The position numbers and the translations under genes were made by a program. The notes under the pieces were generated by a model. It was not told the origin of the DNA. It did no database searches and saw nothing but the letters and a program-made list of their open reading frames with translations. This document shows positions 33,581 through 42,385 of a stretch of 64,000 nt of DNA, piece after piece. Numbering within the stretch: the first letter of the stretch is position 1; every line of letters starts with the position of its first letter. Origin of the DNA: Algibacter sp. L1A34. Its GTDB lineage: Bacteria > Bacteroidota > Bacteroidia > Flavobacteriales > Flavobacteriaceae. The DNA lies in assembly GCF_009796805.1 (NCBI RefSeq), contig NZ_CP047029.1, forward strand, positions 2,118,501 through 2,182,500, written 5' to 3'.

Positions 33581-34816
33581 TTGAATTACGAGTTTTTTTT
33601 AGCCAAACGCATTATTGGCAGTAAAGCGTATAAAAGTAGTGTATCGGCACCAATAATAAAAATTGGTATTGCCGCTATTGCTATCGGTATTGTGGTCATG
33701 ATGATTGCCATTGCCACTGGTATTGGTTTGCAACAAAAAATTCGTGATAAAGTGGTGGCGTTCAATGGGCATGTTACTATTAGTAATTTCGATAGTAACA
33801 ACTCACAAGAAAGTATCGTGCCAATCTCTAAAAACCAGGAGTTTTATCCCGAATTTAAAGATGTCGATGGAATAAAACACATACAAGCTGTAGCTACAAA
33901 ATTCGGTATAATTAGAACCGAAACCGATTTTGAAGGTGCTGTTTTTAAAGGTGTGGGAGAGGATTTTGATTGGAGCTACTTTAAAGAATTTCTAGTAGAA
34001 GGCACGTTGCCGAGTTTTACAAAGAAATGGAGTGAAGAAGTTTTAATTTCACAGTATTTAGCCGATCGATTAGGGTTTAAAGTTGGCGAGAAATTCCAAA
34101 TGGTTTTTGCAAAAGATGATACGGAAAAAGCACCGAACATTATCACATTCAATATAGTAGGTATTTATAATTCAGGTTTTCAAGAATTAGATCAACAATA
34201 TTTAATAGGAAACATACGCCACATACAACGTATAAATAATTGGGAAGACGACCAAATAGGGAATTTCGAAGTTTTTATTTCCGATTATTCGGAACTTGAT
34301 GAAAAAGGAATAGAGATTTATCAAAATACACCATCAACACTTAATACTATTACGGTGAGCAATAAGTACAGCTCGATTTTCGAATGGATAAAAATATTCG
34401 ACAAAAATATTTACGGTATTATTGGTATTATGATTCTCGTTGCAGGTATCAACATGATAACCGCATTACTCGTTTTAATATTAGAACGCACACAAATGAT
34501 TGGGATTTTAAAAGCCCTCGGTAGCAACAATTGGAGCATACGTAAACTGTTTTTATACAACGCATCCTACCTTATTTTACTTGGTTTGTTTTGGGGGAAT
34601 TTACTTGGTTTAGGCTTGCTATTTGCACAGAAATATTTTAAACTATTCCCACTCGATCCCAGTGTGTATTACGTCTCCGAAGCTCCTGTTTACATAAGTT
34701 TAACCTATATTATAGCGCTCAATGTTGGTACGCTCGTGCTTTGTTTGCTCATGCTCTTAATACCATCATACATCATTACAAAAATATCACCAGTAAAAGC
34801 CATTCGGTTTCAGTAA
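33581..34816 (+). CDS. ABC transporter permease, LolC/LolE type
   Basis: A 411-residue FtsX/MacB-type permease. An N-terminal helix (about 23-47) is followed by a large periplasmic domain (about 50-270) and three C-terminal helices. YEFFLAKRIIGSKAYKSSVSAPIIKIGIAAIAIGIVVMMIAIATG and ERTQMIGILKALGSNNWSIRKLFLYNA are the signature segments of LolC/E lipoprotein-releasing permeases. The coupled ATPase is not adjacent. The TTG at 33581 is the start supported by the family N-terminus. A dispersed repeat copy lies just downstream. Confidence 0.85.
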   Translation: MNYEFFLAKRIIGSKAYKSSVSAPIIKIGIAAIAIGIVVMMIAIATGIGLQQKIRDKVVAFNGHVTISNFDSNNSQESIVPISKNQEFYPEFKDVDGIKHIQAVATKFGIIRTETDFEGAVFKGVGEDFDWSYFKEFLVEGTLPSFTKKWSEEVLISQYLADRLGFKVGEKFQMVFAKDDTEKAPNIITFNIVGIYNSGFQELDQQYLIGNIRHIQRINNWEDDQIGNFEVFISDYSELDEKGIEIYQNTPSTLNTITVSNKYSSIFEWIKIFDKNIYGIIGIMILVAGINMITALLVLILERTQMIGILKALGSNNWSIRKLFLYNASYLILLGLFWGNLLGLGLLFAQKYFKLFPLDPSVYYVSEAPVYISLTYIIALNVGTLVLCLLMLLIPSYIITKISPVKAIRFQ

Positions 34817-34828
34817 AATATAAAAATT

Positions 34829-34924
34829 TGGGCGTTACCCGTTGGGTCGTGCTTTTCGTTACAAGTCCTCGCAATCCCGATTCCATCGGTATTACTGTGG
34901 GCTTTTCACTGCAATCACTAACGC
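34829..34924 (+). repeat. Dispersed intergenic repeat, copy 3
   Basis: Starts GGGCGTTACCCG, continues GGGTCGTGCTTTTCGTTACAAG and ends CACTGCAATCACTAACGC. Both ends match copy 1 at 3150-3287. It sits in the gap between the convergent LolC-like and DUF2721 genes and has no credible reading frame. Confidence 0.65.
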
Positions 34925-34981
34925 ATATTCCGCCAAGGTTCTAGTAAATTAATAGTTTTGGACTATTTACGAACTTCAGTA

Positions 34982-35380
34982 TCATTCATTATTCTCAATA
35001 TCACTAATATGATGTTCCAATGCTTTTACCGAAATTTGAATTTCAATAATTAAAAGAGATAGCGAAGCCATTAAGAAAATAAGAGCCAAACCAAAAACCC
35101 AAACGGCAATAGCATTTTGTTGAATATAAATTAAAAACATAGTAACCACGCAAAGTAAAAGGCTAGAGATGCCAAAAATTTGCATGCTTCGGGTTAGATA
35201 TAAGCGTTTTTTAATATTTTCAATTTGAGCCATAAGTACACTATCTTTCTTTTTGCGATACTTATCATGTAGATCTCTAATAGTTGCCGCATAAGCTAAA
35301 AAGCGATTAGTATAGGCTAGCATAATTAATGAAATAGCCGAAAATAAAAGTGCCGGTGTAGTGAGCGTAAGTTGTTCCAT
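34982..35380 (-). CDS. DUF2721 membrane protein
   Basis: A 132-residue protein matching DUF2721: TPALLFSAISLIMLAYTNRFLAYAATIRDLHDKY (about 8-41), then a basic linker and IKKRLYLTRSMQIFGISSLLLCVVTMFLIYI. Three membrane helices, and a C-terminal segment VKALEHHISDIE of probable coiled-coil nature. Function unknown. Single-gene unit on the minus strand. Confidence 0.85.
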   Translation of the reverse strand: MEQLTLTTPALLFSAISLIMLAYTNRFLAYAATIRDLHDKYRKKKDSVLMAQIENIKKRLYLTRSMQIFGISSLLLCVVTMFLIYIQQNAIAVWVFGLALIFLMASLSLLIIEIQISVKALEHHISDIENNE

Positions 35381-35518
35381 AATTTGATTTTATATGAAGC
35401 TACAAAGTTATACCAATTAAATTAAAATTTAGAATTAATGGGGCTCTGTATTCATTATAAATTCAATCAATTTCGAATTTGATTTGGAAATTTTCAATCG
35501 GTATTCTATCTTTAAAAA

Positions 35519-36790
35519 ATGCAAGAAGATTTTCTACACTATATCTGGAAATTCAAAAAATTTCAAACTCAAAACTTAAAAACAGAAACAGGCGAGACGG
35601 TTACCGTTAGTTCTGTGGGGCAACATAATTTTAATTCGGGACCAGATTTTTTCAATGCAAAACTTACAATAGGTGAGCAACTTTGGGCAGGTAATGTAGA
35701 AATTCATATAAAATCATCCGATTGGTATTTGCATAATCATGAACAAGATCCGGCTTACGATGGTGTTATTCTGCATGTAGTTTGGGAGCACGATACTGAG
35801 ATTTTTAGAAAAGATAACACACCAATTCCAACACTTGTTTTACGAGATTATGTGGATTTTACACTTTTAAGTAATTACAAAAAGCTATTTGCCAATCAAA
35901 ATACATGGATAAACTGCGAAAATAATTTTGCAATCACCGATGAGTTTGTTCTAACCAATTGGCTAGAACGCCTATATTTTGAGCGCTTAGAACGTAAAGC
36001 AGAAACTATTGATGCACTTTTGCAAGAATCTAAAAACGATTGGGAAGCAGTACTTTTTAAAATGCTTGCTAAAAACTTCGGATTGAAAGTAAATGGCGAT
36101 GCGTTTTTGAGTTTGGCACAATCAATTGATTTTTCGGTAGTAAGAAAAACGCAATCTAATTTACAAAGTTTAGAAGCGTTGTTGTTCGGGCAAGCCAATT
36201 TATTGTCGGAATCTGTGGAAGACGCTTATTTTATTAGTCTATATAAAGAGCATGAGTTTCTAAAACAGAAGTTTCAACTAAAAGAAAATCAAGTATTGCC
36301 ATTACAGTTTTTTAGATTACGGCCACCAAATTTCCCAACTATTCGATTATCACAATTGGCAAACTTGTATTATGAGCATCAAAATTTATTTTCAAAAGTC
36401 ATTGAGTTAGATAAATTAGAGGATTTCTATAAACTATTCAATGTCTCAACTTCCGATTTTTGGAAAACACATTATACTTTTAAAAAAGTATCTAAAGCTT
36501 CAGTAAAAGTGATAACTAAATCATTCACAGATTTATTATTAATAAACACTATTCTTCCATTAAAATTCTGCTATGCCAAACAAAAAGGACAAGATGTTGA
36601 TGTTTCAATTTTAAAAATGGCTTCAAAAATTAATTCAGAAAAAAATAGTATTGTTGATGCTTTTAATCAGCTTAAAAAGGTATCGAAATCTGCATTTCAG
36701 TCGCAATCACTTATTCAGCTAAAAACAGAATATTGCGATAAAAATAAATGTTTGCAATGTGCGGTTGGAAATTCACTTTTAACTAAATAA
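35519..36790 (+). CDS. DUF2851 family protein
   Basis: A 423-residue soluble protein with the DUF2851 signature: MQEDFLHYIWKFKKF at the start, HNFNSGPDFFNAKLTIGEQLWAGNVEIHIKSSDWYLHNHEQDPAYDGVILHVVWEHD (about 36-92), and CDKNKCLQCAVGNSLL at the C-terminus with three Cys in a possible metal site. The N-terminal GPDFxxA and VEIH-x-SDW motifs resemble nuclease-like cores, but no activity is established. A TATCTTTA box ends 4 bases before the ATG, suggesting a near-leaderless message. Confidence 0.87.
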   Translation: MQEDFLHYIWKFKKFQTQNLKTETGETVTVSSVGQHNFNSGPDFFNAKLTIGEQLWAGNVEIHIKSSDWYLHNHEQDPAYDGVILHVVWEHDTEIFRKDNTPIPTLVLRDYVDFTLLSNYKKLFANQNTWINCENNFAITDEFVLTNWLERLYFERLERKAETIDALLQESKNDWEAVLFKMLAKNFGLKVNGDAFLSLAQSIDFSVVRKTQSNLQSLEALLFGQANLLSESVEDAYFISLYKEHEFLKQKFQLKENQVLPLQFFRLRPPNFPTIRLSQLANLYYEHQNLFSKVIELDKLEDFYKLFNVSTSDFWKTHYTFKKVSKASVKVITKSFTDLLLINTILPLKFCYAKQKGQDVDVSILKMASKINSEKNSIVDAFNQLKKVSKSAFQSQSLIQLKTEYCDKNKCLQCAVGNSLLTK

Positions 36791-36908
36791 TTGTTGTTTT
36801 TTTAAGGATTTTAATGTTTCAAAGGGCAATGTTATTAATATTAAGAAAGCGTTAAATATTTCAACCTATAAACTTTTAAACAAAAAAAGTAATCCTTAAA
36901 TTGCAGAC

Positions 36909-37136
36909 ATGAACAATATCTATAAACCCTTATTGTTTTTTCAGAAGCATGGTTACTACGTATGCCAACGTATTGCCGATCGTTTTGGTATTCGTGCTAA
37001 AGTAGTACGTACATCATTTATGTACCTCACCTTTGTAACGGTTGGTTTTGGTTTTGCTCTGTATTTGTTTCTTGCTTTTTGGATGCGTATAAAAGATTTA
37101 ATTTACACAAAACGCTCTTCGGTTTTCGACCTATAA
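36909..37136 (+). CDS. PspC-domain protein
   Basis: A 75-residue protein with a single PspC-like module: GYYVCQRIADRFGIRAKVVRTSFMYLTFVTVGFGFALYLFLAFWM at about residues 15-60, one or two hydrophobic helices. In other bacteria PspC senses envelope stress with PspB; here the protein is a stand-alone small membrane protein. The K+ channel gene starts 3 bases after its stop, so the two are co-transcribed. Confidence 0.85.
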   Translation: MNNIYKPLLFFQKHGYYVCQRIADRFGIRAKVVRTSFMYLTFVTVGFGFALYLFLAFWMRIKDLIYTKRSSVFDL

Positions 37137-37139
37137 TAT

Positions 37140-38162
37140 ATGAATCCATTAATAAGAATTTTTAGAACTAAAATTTATACTGCCGTATTTTTGCTTGTTC
37201 TTATTCTGCTAGTTGGCGTTTTTGGCTACATGATGATTTCGGATTATACCGCCATCGATGCCCTATATATGACTGTTATTACTATTACAACAGTTGGTTT
37301 TGGGGAAGTGGTACCGTTAGACAATAATTCCAAAATATTCACCATTTTTTTAATTTTAACTAGTATTGTAATCGTTGGTTACGCCTTATCTACTATAACG
37401 GAGTATATTTTAAGTAAAGACCATATTGAAGAATTAAAACAGAAAAAGATGCAGAAGAAAATTGATAGCTTTAGTAACCATATTATTATTTGTGGTTATG
37501 GTCGAAATGGGAAACAAGCGGCCGTAAAATTAGCAGCTCACAACCGTTCTTTTGTAATTATAGAAAAGAACAAAGAAATGATTGAGCGGCTAGAGTTGGA
37601 TAACGCACCTTATGTTATAGGGAATGCTAATGAAGATGAAACCCTTGTGTTGGCAGGTGTAGATCGAGCTAGTTGTTTTATATCGGCGTTACCTAATGAT
37701 GCAGATAATTTATTTGTGGTGCTTTCGGCTAGGCAAATTAATCCAAAGATTAATATTATAAGTCGTGCATCGCAAGAGTCATCTTATAATAAATTAAAAT
37801 TCGCAGGTGCTAATAATGTTATTTTACCAGATAAAATTGGTGGCGATCACATGGCCTCTTTGGTTGTTGTACCAGGTCTTATGGAGTTTATTGATAACCT
37901 ATCTATTGTTGGTAAATCGGATATCAATATAGAAGAAGTAGCTGTAGAAAAACTACATAGTAATAATAAGGTTAAAACTATTCGTGATTTAGATTTACGC
38001 CGAAAAACGGGATGTACCGTAATTGGTTATAAAGATGAGAACGGAGAATATATAGTAAATCCAGAAGCAGAGCTTGAGTTAGCCGAAAATTCGAAAATTA
38101 TAGTTTTAGGACGTCCAGAACAAATTGAAGCTTTAAATTCTGCGTATAATATAGAGCAGTAA
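37140..38162 (+). CDS. Two-helix potassium channel with RCK domains
   Basis: A 340-residue channel subunit. Two membrane helices flank a pore loop with the filter TTVGFGE (about residues 52-58). The cytoplasmic part has a TrkA-N/RCK domain, IIICGYGRNGKQAAVKLA (about 114-131), and a TrkA-C domain in the last 80 residues, which gate such channels through nucleotides or Ca2+. The architecture matches MthK/KtrA-linked prokaryotic channels. It is probably co-expressed with the upstream PspC-like protein. Confidence 0.92.
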   Translation: MNPLIRIFRTKIYTAVFLLVLILLVGVFGYMMISDYTAIDALYMTVITITTVGFGEVVPLDNNSKIFTIFLILTSIVIVGYALSTITEYILSKDHIEELKQKKMQKKIDSFSNHIIICGYGRNGKQAAVKLAAHNRSFVIIEKNKEMIERLELDNAPYVIGNANEDETLVLAGVDRASCFISALPNDADNLFVVLSARQINPKINIISRASQESSYNKLKFAGANNVILPDKIGGDHMASLVVVPGLMEFIDNLSIVGKSDINIEEVAVEKLHSNNKVKTIRDLDLRRKTGCTVIGYKDENGEYIVNPEAELELAENSKIIVLGRPEQIEALNSAYNIEQ

Positions 38163-38292
38163 CAATGCGATTTTAGTGGTGTTTTTTTTTAAAATGCCGT
38201 TTTTTTTTAGCATCTTGCTGCCTTTTAGTATCATTTTGTAATGAAATGATCTGTTTTTTTAGAAAAAAATTAATTAATCAATATAATATCTT

Positions 38293-39903
38293 ATGAAGAA
38301 ATACCTTCTTTCAATATTTACTTTAGTAGTCCCCTTTTTATCATTTGCACAAGAGATGTCAATGGATGAAGCTATAGAGGCTAAATTTAAACCTTTCGCT
38401 TCTGCAGTTAGTCACGTGGTTTTTTATCCTGTTACTATAGCTGGTAAAGACATGCCAATTGTAATTATTGTGCTTTTATTAGGGGCTTTATTTTTTACTT
38501 TATCTTTTAAGTTTGCTAATATAAGATTACTAGGAGTTGCTATTCGTGCTACCAACGGAAAATACGATCATATAGATCACCATAGTGTAGAAGAGGCCGC
38601 AGGAGATCCTACTCCAGGAGGAGATGTTTTTGAAAGCCCTCAGGCAGAAGGTGTGGTTGGAGAAGTAACCCATTTTCAAGCCTTAACCGCGGCATTATCT
38701 GCTACGGTAGGTTTAGGTAATATTGCTGGTGTTGCTGTAGCTATTGCTATCGGTGGACCTGGAGCAACTTTCTGGATGATTTTAGCTGGTTTCTTAGGAA
38801 TGTCTACAAAGTTAGTCGAGGCTACTTTAGGTGTGAAATACAGAGAAGTTGGTGAAGATGGAAAGATTTATGGAGGTCCAATGTATTATTTAAGAAAAGG
38901 ACTAAAAGAAAAAAACCTTGGAGGTTTAGGTAAAGTATTAGCCTTTATATTTGCTGTTTTTGTTGTAGGAGGCTCTTTTGGTGGTGGAAATATGTTTCAA
39001 GCCAATCAAGCTGCTGCACAATTTAAATTGTTGTTTGATTTAGATTCAGGTTTTGTTTTTGGTGTTATAATGGCTGTTTTAGTAGCTATTGTTATTATTG
39101 GAGGTATTAAAAGAATAGGGCAAGTTACAGAAAAGATAGTTCCATTTATGGGAATTATGTACGTTGGTGCTGCTCTAATAATTATAGTTATGAATATAAC
39201 GGCCGTACCAGAAGCTGTAAGTCAGGTTTGGGCAGGTGTATTTGAAAATAACTCACTGTTAGGTGGTTTTGTTGGTGTAATGATTGTTGGGTTTCAAAGA
39301 GCAGCTTTCTCAAACGAAGCTGGTGTTGGATCTGCTTCTATTGCCCATGCAGCTGTAAAAACTAGATTCCCTGCAAGTGAAGGTATTGTGGCGTCTATAG
39401 GGCCCTTTGTTGATACTGTAATAATTTGTACAATGACGGCTTTAGTTATTGTTATTACAAATATAAAAAGTAACTTGTTTGAATATGCGAATCTAGATGC
39501 GGGTAATAATGTTATTATGAATGGTACTGGAGAGCATTTAGGAGGTGTAGATTTAACATCTGTTGCTTTTGATTCGGCAATTCCTAATTTCTCTATATTA
39601 CTAACGGTAGCAGTTATATTATTTGCTTTTTCAACCATGTTGTCTTGGTCTTATTATGGAATACAAGGCTGGAAATATTTATTTGGAAAAGGTAGAGTTG
39701 CAGATATAACATATAAAATATTGTTTTTATTTTTTGTGGTAATAGGTGCTTCTTCAAGTCTTAATTCAGTTGTTGAATTTTCAGATGCCATGATTTTTGC
39801 AATGGTTTTCCCTAATATTATTGGGCTTCTTTTATTGATGCCTAAAGTTAGAGACGAACTAGATAGATATCTAGTAGCAATAGGTCATAAAAAGAAAAAA
39901 TAA
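38293..39903 (+). CDS. Alanine/glycine:cation symporter (AGCS family)
   Basis: A 536-residue sodium/amino-acid symporter with about eleven membrane helices. An N-terminal signal-like segment (to FAQEMS) is followed by VTHFQALTAALSATVGLGNIAGVAVAIAIGGPGATFWMILAGFLGMSTKLVEATLGVKYRE (about 126-186), the AGCS signature, and GFQRAAFSNEAGVGSASIAHAA (about 332-353) lining the substrate site. Its transcript terminator appears to be the hairpin embedded in the start of the next gene. Confidence 0.92.
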   Translation: MKKYLLSIFTLVVPFLSFAQEMSMDEAIEAKFKPFASAVSHVVFYPVTIAGKDMPIVIIVLLLGALFFTLSFKFANIRLLGVAIRATNGKYDHIDHHSVEEAAGDPTPGGDVFESPQAEGVVGEVTHFQALTAALSATVGLGNIAGVAVAIAIGGPGATFWMILAGFLGMSTKLVEATLGVKYREVGEDGKIYGGPMYYLRKGLKEKNLGGLGKVLAFIFAVFVVGGSFGGGNMFQANQAAAQFKLLFDLDSGFVFGVIMAVLVAIVIIGGIKRIGQVTEKIVPFMGIMYVGAALIIIVMNITAVPEAVSQVWAGVFENNSLLGGFVGVMIVGFQRAAFSNEAGVGSASIAHAAVKTRFPASEGIVASIGPFVDTVIICTMTALVIVITNIKSNLFEYANLDAGNNVIMNGTGEHLGGVDLTSVAFDSAIPNFSILLTVAVILFAFSTMLSWSYYGIQGWKYLFGKGRVADITYKILFLFFVVIGASSSLNSVVEFSDAMIFAMVFPNIIGLLLLMPKVRDELDRYLVAIGHKKKK

Positions 39904-39913
39904 ATAGTTATAA

Positions 39914-40819
39914 ATGAATTTATTTAAATCCCACGTCACGTTTTCTAAAGAGCAGCGACGTGGGATTTTTTTATTATTAACCATTATTATTCTACTGCAG
40001 TGTGTTTACTTTTTTGTATTGCCGAAAGTCTTAGAAAATTCATCAGAAGATGTTCAAATTAATAATGAAGCATTAACGAAGTTTACAAAAGAAATCGATT
40101 CGCTTAAATTAATAGAATTAAAAGCTCGGAAACCAAAAGTGTTCCCTTTCAATCCCAATTTTATTACGGATTACAAAGGTGCCTCATTAGGTATGAGTAA
40201 TGAAGAAATTGATAGACTTCTCAGTTTTAGAAAACAAGATCAATGGATAAATTCAATCAAACAATTTCAGGAAGTTACTAAAGTATCCGATTCATTGTTA
40301 AACAGTATTTCTCCATATTTTAAATTTCCAGAATGGGTTACAAACCCAAAAGCATCTAAAACATCCTTTAAGAATTCTTATAAAACAAAACCGAAAACTT
40401 TTGCGCAAAAGCAAGATTTAAACACGGCTACGGTTCAACAACTTCAAAAAGTAAATGGTATTGGCGAAGCATATTCAAACCGTATTATAAAACTCCGAAA
40501 CAAATTTAAAGGAGGTTTTATAGCAGATGTACAATTGCTAGATGTTTATGGTTTAACACCAGAAGTTATCGAGAAAATAAAACTCGATTTTACCGTAAAA
40601 ACACCTCGTAGCATTCAGAAAATAAATTTAAACACTGCAACCGTAGATCAATTGGTTACTATTCAGCATATCGATTACGATTTGGCACACCATATTGTTG
40701 AGCAACGCCAATTGCACGAGGGTTTTAAATCCTTTACCGAATTACTTAAAGTAAAAGACTTTCCGGTAAATAAAATCGAGATAATTGAATTATATTTGCG
40801 AATTGACAAATCAAACTAA
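39914..40819 (+). CDS. Helix-hairpin-helix protein (ComEA-like)
   Basis: A 301-residue protein with an N-terminal membrane anchor (about 16-36), a mostly helical middle and two or more HhH motifs: DLNTATVQQLQKVNGIGEAYSNRIIKLRNKFKGGF (about 170-205) and INLNTATVDQLVTIQHIDYDLAHHIVEQRQL (about 238-268). HhH pairs bind DNA without sequence specificity; ComEA-type proteins take up or hold DNA in the periplasm, but that role is not shown here. The first 20 codons contain an intrinsic terminator hairpin. The acyl-CoA dehydrogenase gene overlaps its stop by one base. Confidence 0.85.
   Translation: MNLFKSHVTFSKEQRRGIFLLLTIIILLQCVYFFVLPKVLENSSEDVQINNEALTKFTKEIDSLKLIELKARKPKVFPFNPNFITDYKGASLGMSNEEIDRLLSFRKQDQWINSIKQFQEVTKVSDSLLNSISPYFKFPEWVTNPKASKTSFKNSYKTKPKTFAQKQDLNTATVQQLQKVNGIGEAYSNRIIKLRNKFKGGFIADVQLLDVYGLTPEVIEKIKLDFTVKTPRSIQKINLNTATVDQLVTIQHIDYDLAHHIVEQRQLHEGFKSFTELLKVKDFPVNKIEIIELYLRIDKSN
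39926..39975 (+). terminator. Intrinsic terminator inside the 5' coding region of the HhH gene
   Basis: A 12-bp perfect stem (AAATCCCACGTC with its complement at 39957-39968) with a 19-base loop followed by T-rich sequence, a textbook terminator. It lies 12 bases into the HhH reading frame and just 22 bases after the AGCS stop, so it probably ends the AGCS transcript while being coding sequence for the next gene. Confidence 0.75.
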
Positions 40820-41985
40820 TGAATAGCATGTACTTCACAGAAGAACACCAACTTTTTAGAACAAGTCTTCAAGATTTTTTACAAAAAGAAGTTGTACCAC
40901 ATATTGAAAAATGGGAAAAAGCTGGTGAAATAGACCGTTTTATTTGGAGAAAATTTGGAGATATGGGATTCTTTGGAATTAAATATCCTGAAGCCTATGG
41001 CGGTCTCGATTTAGATTTATTCTATACTGTAATTCTGCTAGAAGAACTGCAAAAAATTAATTCTGGTGGTTTTGCAGCAGCTATTTGGGCGCACGCATAT
41101 TTAGCGATGACGCATTTAAATGCAGAAGGGGATGAGGCTATAAAACAAAAGTATTTAGTGCCAAGCATTGCAGGTGAAAAAGTGGGATGCCTTTGTATTA
41201 GTGAACCTTTCGGTGGAAGCGATGTGGCAGGTATGCGTACAACGGCCGTTAAAAAAGGAGATTCGTATATAATAAACGGTTCAAAAACCTTTATTACCAA
41301 TGGTGTTTATAGCGATTATTTAGTGGTAGCAGCAAAAACGAATCCCGAATTAGGAAATAAAGGAATAAGTATTTTTGTAATCGATCGAGAAACTGCTGGC
41401 GTATCGGCAACAAAACTCGATAAATTAGGATGGAAAGCCTCCGATACAGGGGAGATAGCCTTCGATAATGTAGAAATACCAGCAAGCCAACTCATGGGTA
41501 AGGAAAATAGTGGTTTTGCATACATTATGCAGCATTTTGCTTCAGAGCGTTTAATTATGGGGATAAATGCCCATGCGCGTGCAGAATTCGCTTTAGAATA
41601 TGCTTTAAAATACATGAGCGAGCGCCAAGCTTTCGGTAGAACTATCGATAAATTTCAAGCTTTACGACACAGTATAGCCGATTTATACACCGATATGGAA
41701 ATATGTAAAACCTTTAATTACGCCATAGCTTACCGATTAGATAAAGGTGAATATGTGGTAAAAGAAGCTACAATGTCTAAACTGAGGTCGACAAAAATGG
41801 CCGATGAGGTTATCTATCAATGTCTACAATTTCTTGGCGGCTACGGCTATATGGAAGATTACCCAATGGCAAGACTTATGCGAGACAGCCGACTAGGTAC
41901 AATTGGTGGAGGAACTTCCGAAATATTGCGAGAAATTCTAGCCAAAATAATAATTGATAAAAAAGAATACAAGCCAGCAACTTAA
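40819..41985 (+). CDS. Acyl-CoA dehydrogenase
   Basis: A 388-residue FAD flavoenzyme that makes trans-2-enoyl-CoA. CISEPFGGSDVAGMRTTA (about 130-147) is the flavin loop, GSKTFITNG follows, SERLIMGINAHARAEFALEYALKYMSERQAFGRTIDKFQALRHSIADL (about 237-284) is the C-terminal signature, and QFLGGYGYMEDYPMARLMRDSR carries a Glu in the catalytic-base region. The start may be the ATG at 40819, overlapping the HhH stop, or the next Met three codons later. Confidence 0.92.
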   Translation: MNSMYFTEEHQLFRTSLQDFLQKEVVPHIEKWEKAGEIDRFIWRKFGDMGFFGIKYPEAYGGLDLDLFYTVILLEELQKINSGGFAAAIWAHAYLAMTHLNAEGDEAIKQKYLVPSIAGEKVGCLCISEPFGGSDVAGMRTTAVKKGDSYIINGSKTFITNGVYSDYLVVAAKTNPELGNKGISIFVIDRETAGVSATKLDKLGWKASDTGEIAFDNVEIPASQLMGKENSGFAYIMQHFASERLIMGINAHARAEFALEYALKYMSERQAFGRTIDKFQALRHSIADLYTDMEICKTFNYAIAYRLDKGEYVVKEATMSKLRSTKMADEVIYQCLQFLGGYGYMEDYPMARLMRDSRLGTIGGGTSEILREILAKIIIDKKEYKPAT

Positions 41986-42092
41986 AACGCTATCTAGTAT
42001 TAGGGCAAATTGCGCTAATAAAAAGCAGTTCTTTATTTCATAAAAAGAAAGCTTAAAAGAAAGTTTGGTCTTTGTCTTTAAATAAGGAGATA

Positions 42093-42227
42093 GGCGCAAC
42101 CACGCTTTCCGCTATATCTTTTTTGTACAGAATTTGTTTAATATTTTATTAAAATAAGGCCTTTTCGAAAGGTCTATTATTTAAAATCAAGAGTTGGGAA
42201 GTACAAAAAAGGATGCCGCATCAATCG
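42093..42227 (+). repeat. Dispersed intergenic repeat, copy 4
   Basis: Starts GGCGCAACCACGCTTTCCGC, continues TATATCTTTTTTGTAC, has an internal hairpin (AAATAAGGCCTTT with its complement, 42152-42183), and ends GTACAAAAAAGGATGCCGCA followed by TCAATCG. This is the same order as copy 2. It occupies most of the 400-base gap between the acyl-CoA dehydrogenase gene and rpsU; apart from the rpsU promoter and leader nothing else is seen in the gap. Confidence 0.65.
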
Positions 42228-42339
42228 TTTTTGCTGTCAATCGTGCTAATTATAGTAATTAAAATAAGTCGCAGTTAATCCTTAAAAAACAATTCAAAAA
42301 AAAATATTTTAATTTTTAATTATTATTTAGAAATTATTA

Positions 42340-42347
42340 TATATTTG
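42340..42347 (+). promoter_or_regulatory. rpsU -7 promoter box
   Basis: TATATTTG fits TAnnTTTG and lies 38 bases before the rpsU ATG, leaving room for the Shine-Dalgarno element in the leader. Confidence 0.55.
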
Positions 42348-42367
42348 CACCCTGAAAATTCTAAAAG

Positions 42368-42376
42368 AGAGGAGGT
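42368..42376 (+). promoter_or_regulatory. Strong Shine-Dalgarno sequence of rpsU
   Basis: AGAGGAGGT lies 9 bases before the rpsU ATG. Bacteroidota ribosomes normally hide the anti-Shine-Dalgarno with bS21, bS18 and bS6, and a conserved SD on rpsU is known to link bS21 supply to its own translation (Flavobacterium johnsoniae work). No comparable SD precedes the other genes inspected in this window. Confidence 0.8.
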
Positions 42377-42385
42377 TAAGACACT

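Noticed and set aside
41022-41615. Minus-strand frames over the acyl-CoA dehydrogenase gene
   Set aside because: They oppose a full-length enzyme with intact motifs; no promoter or family match.
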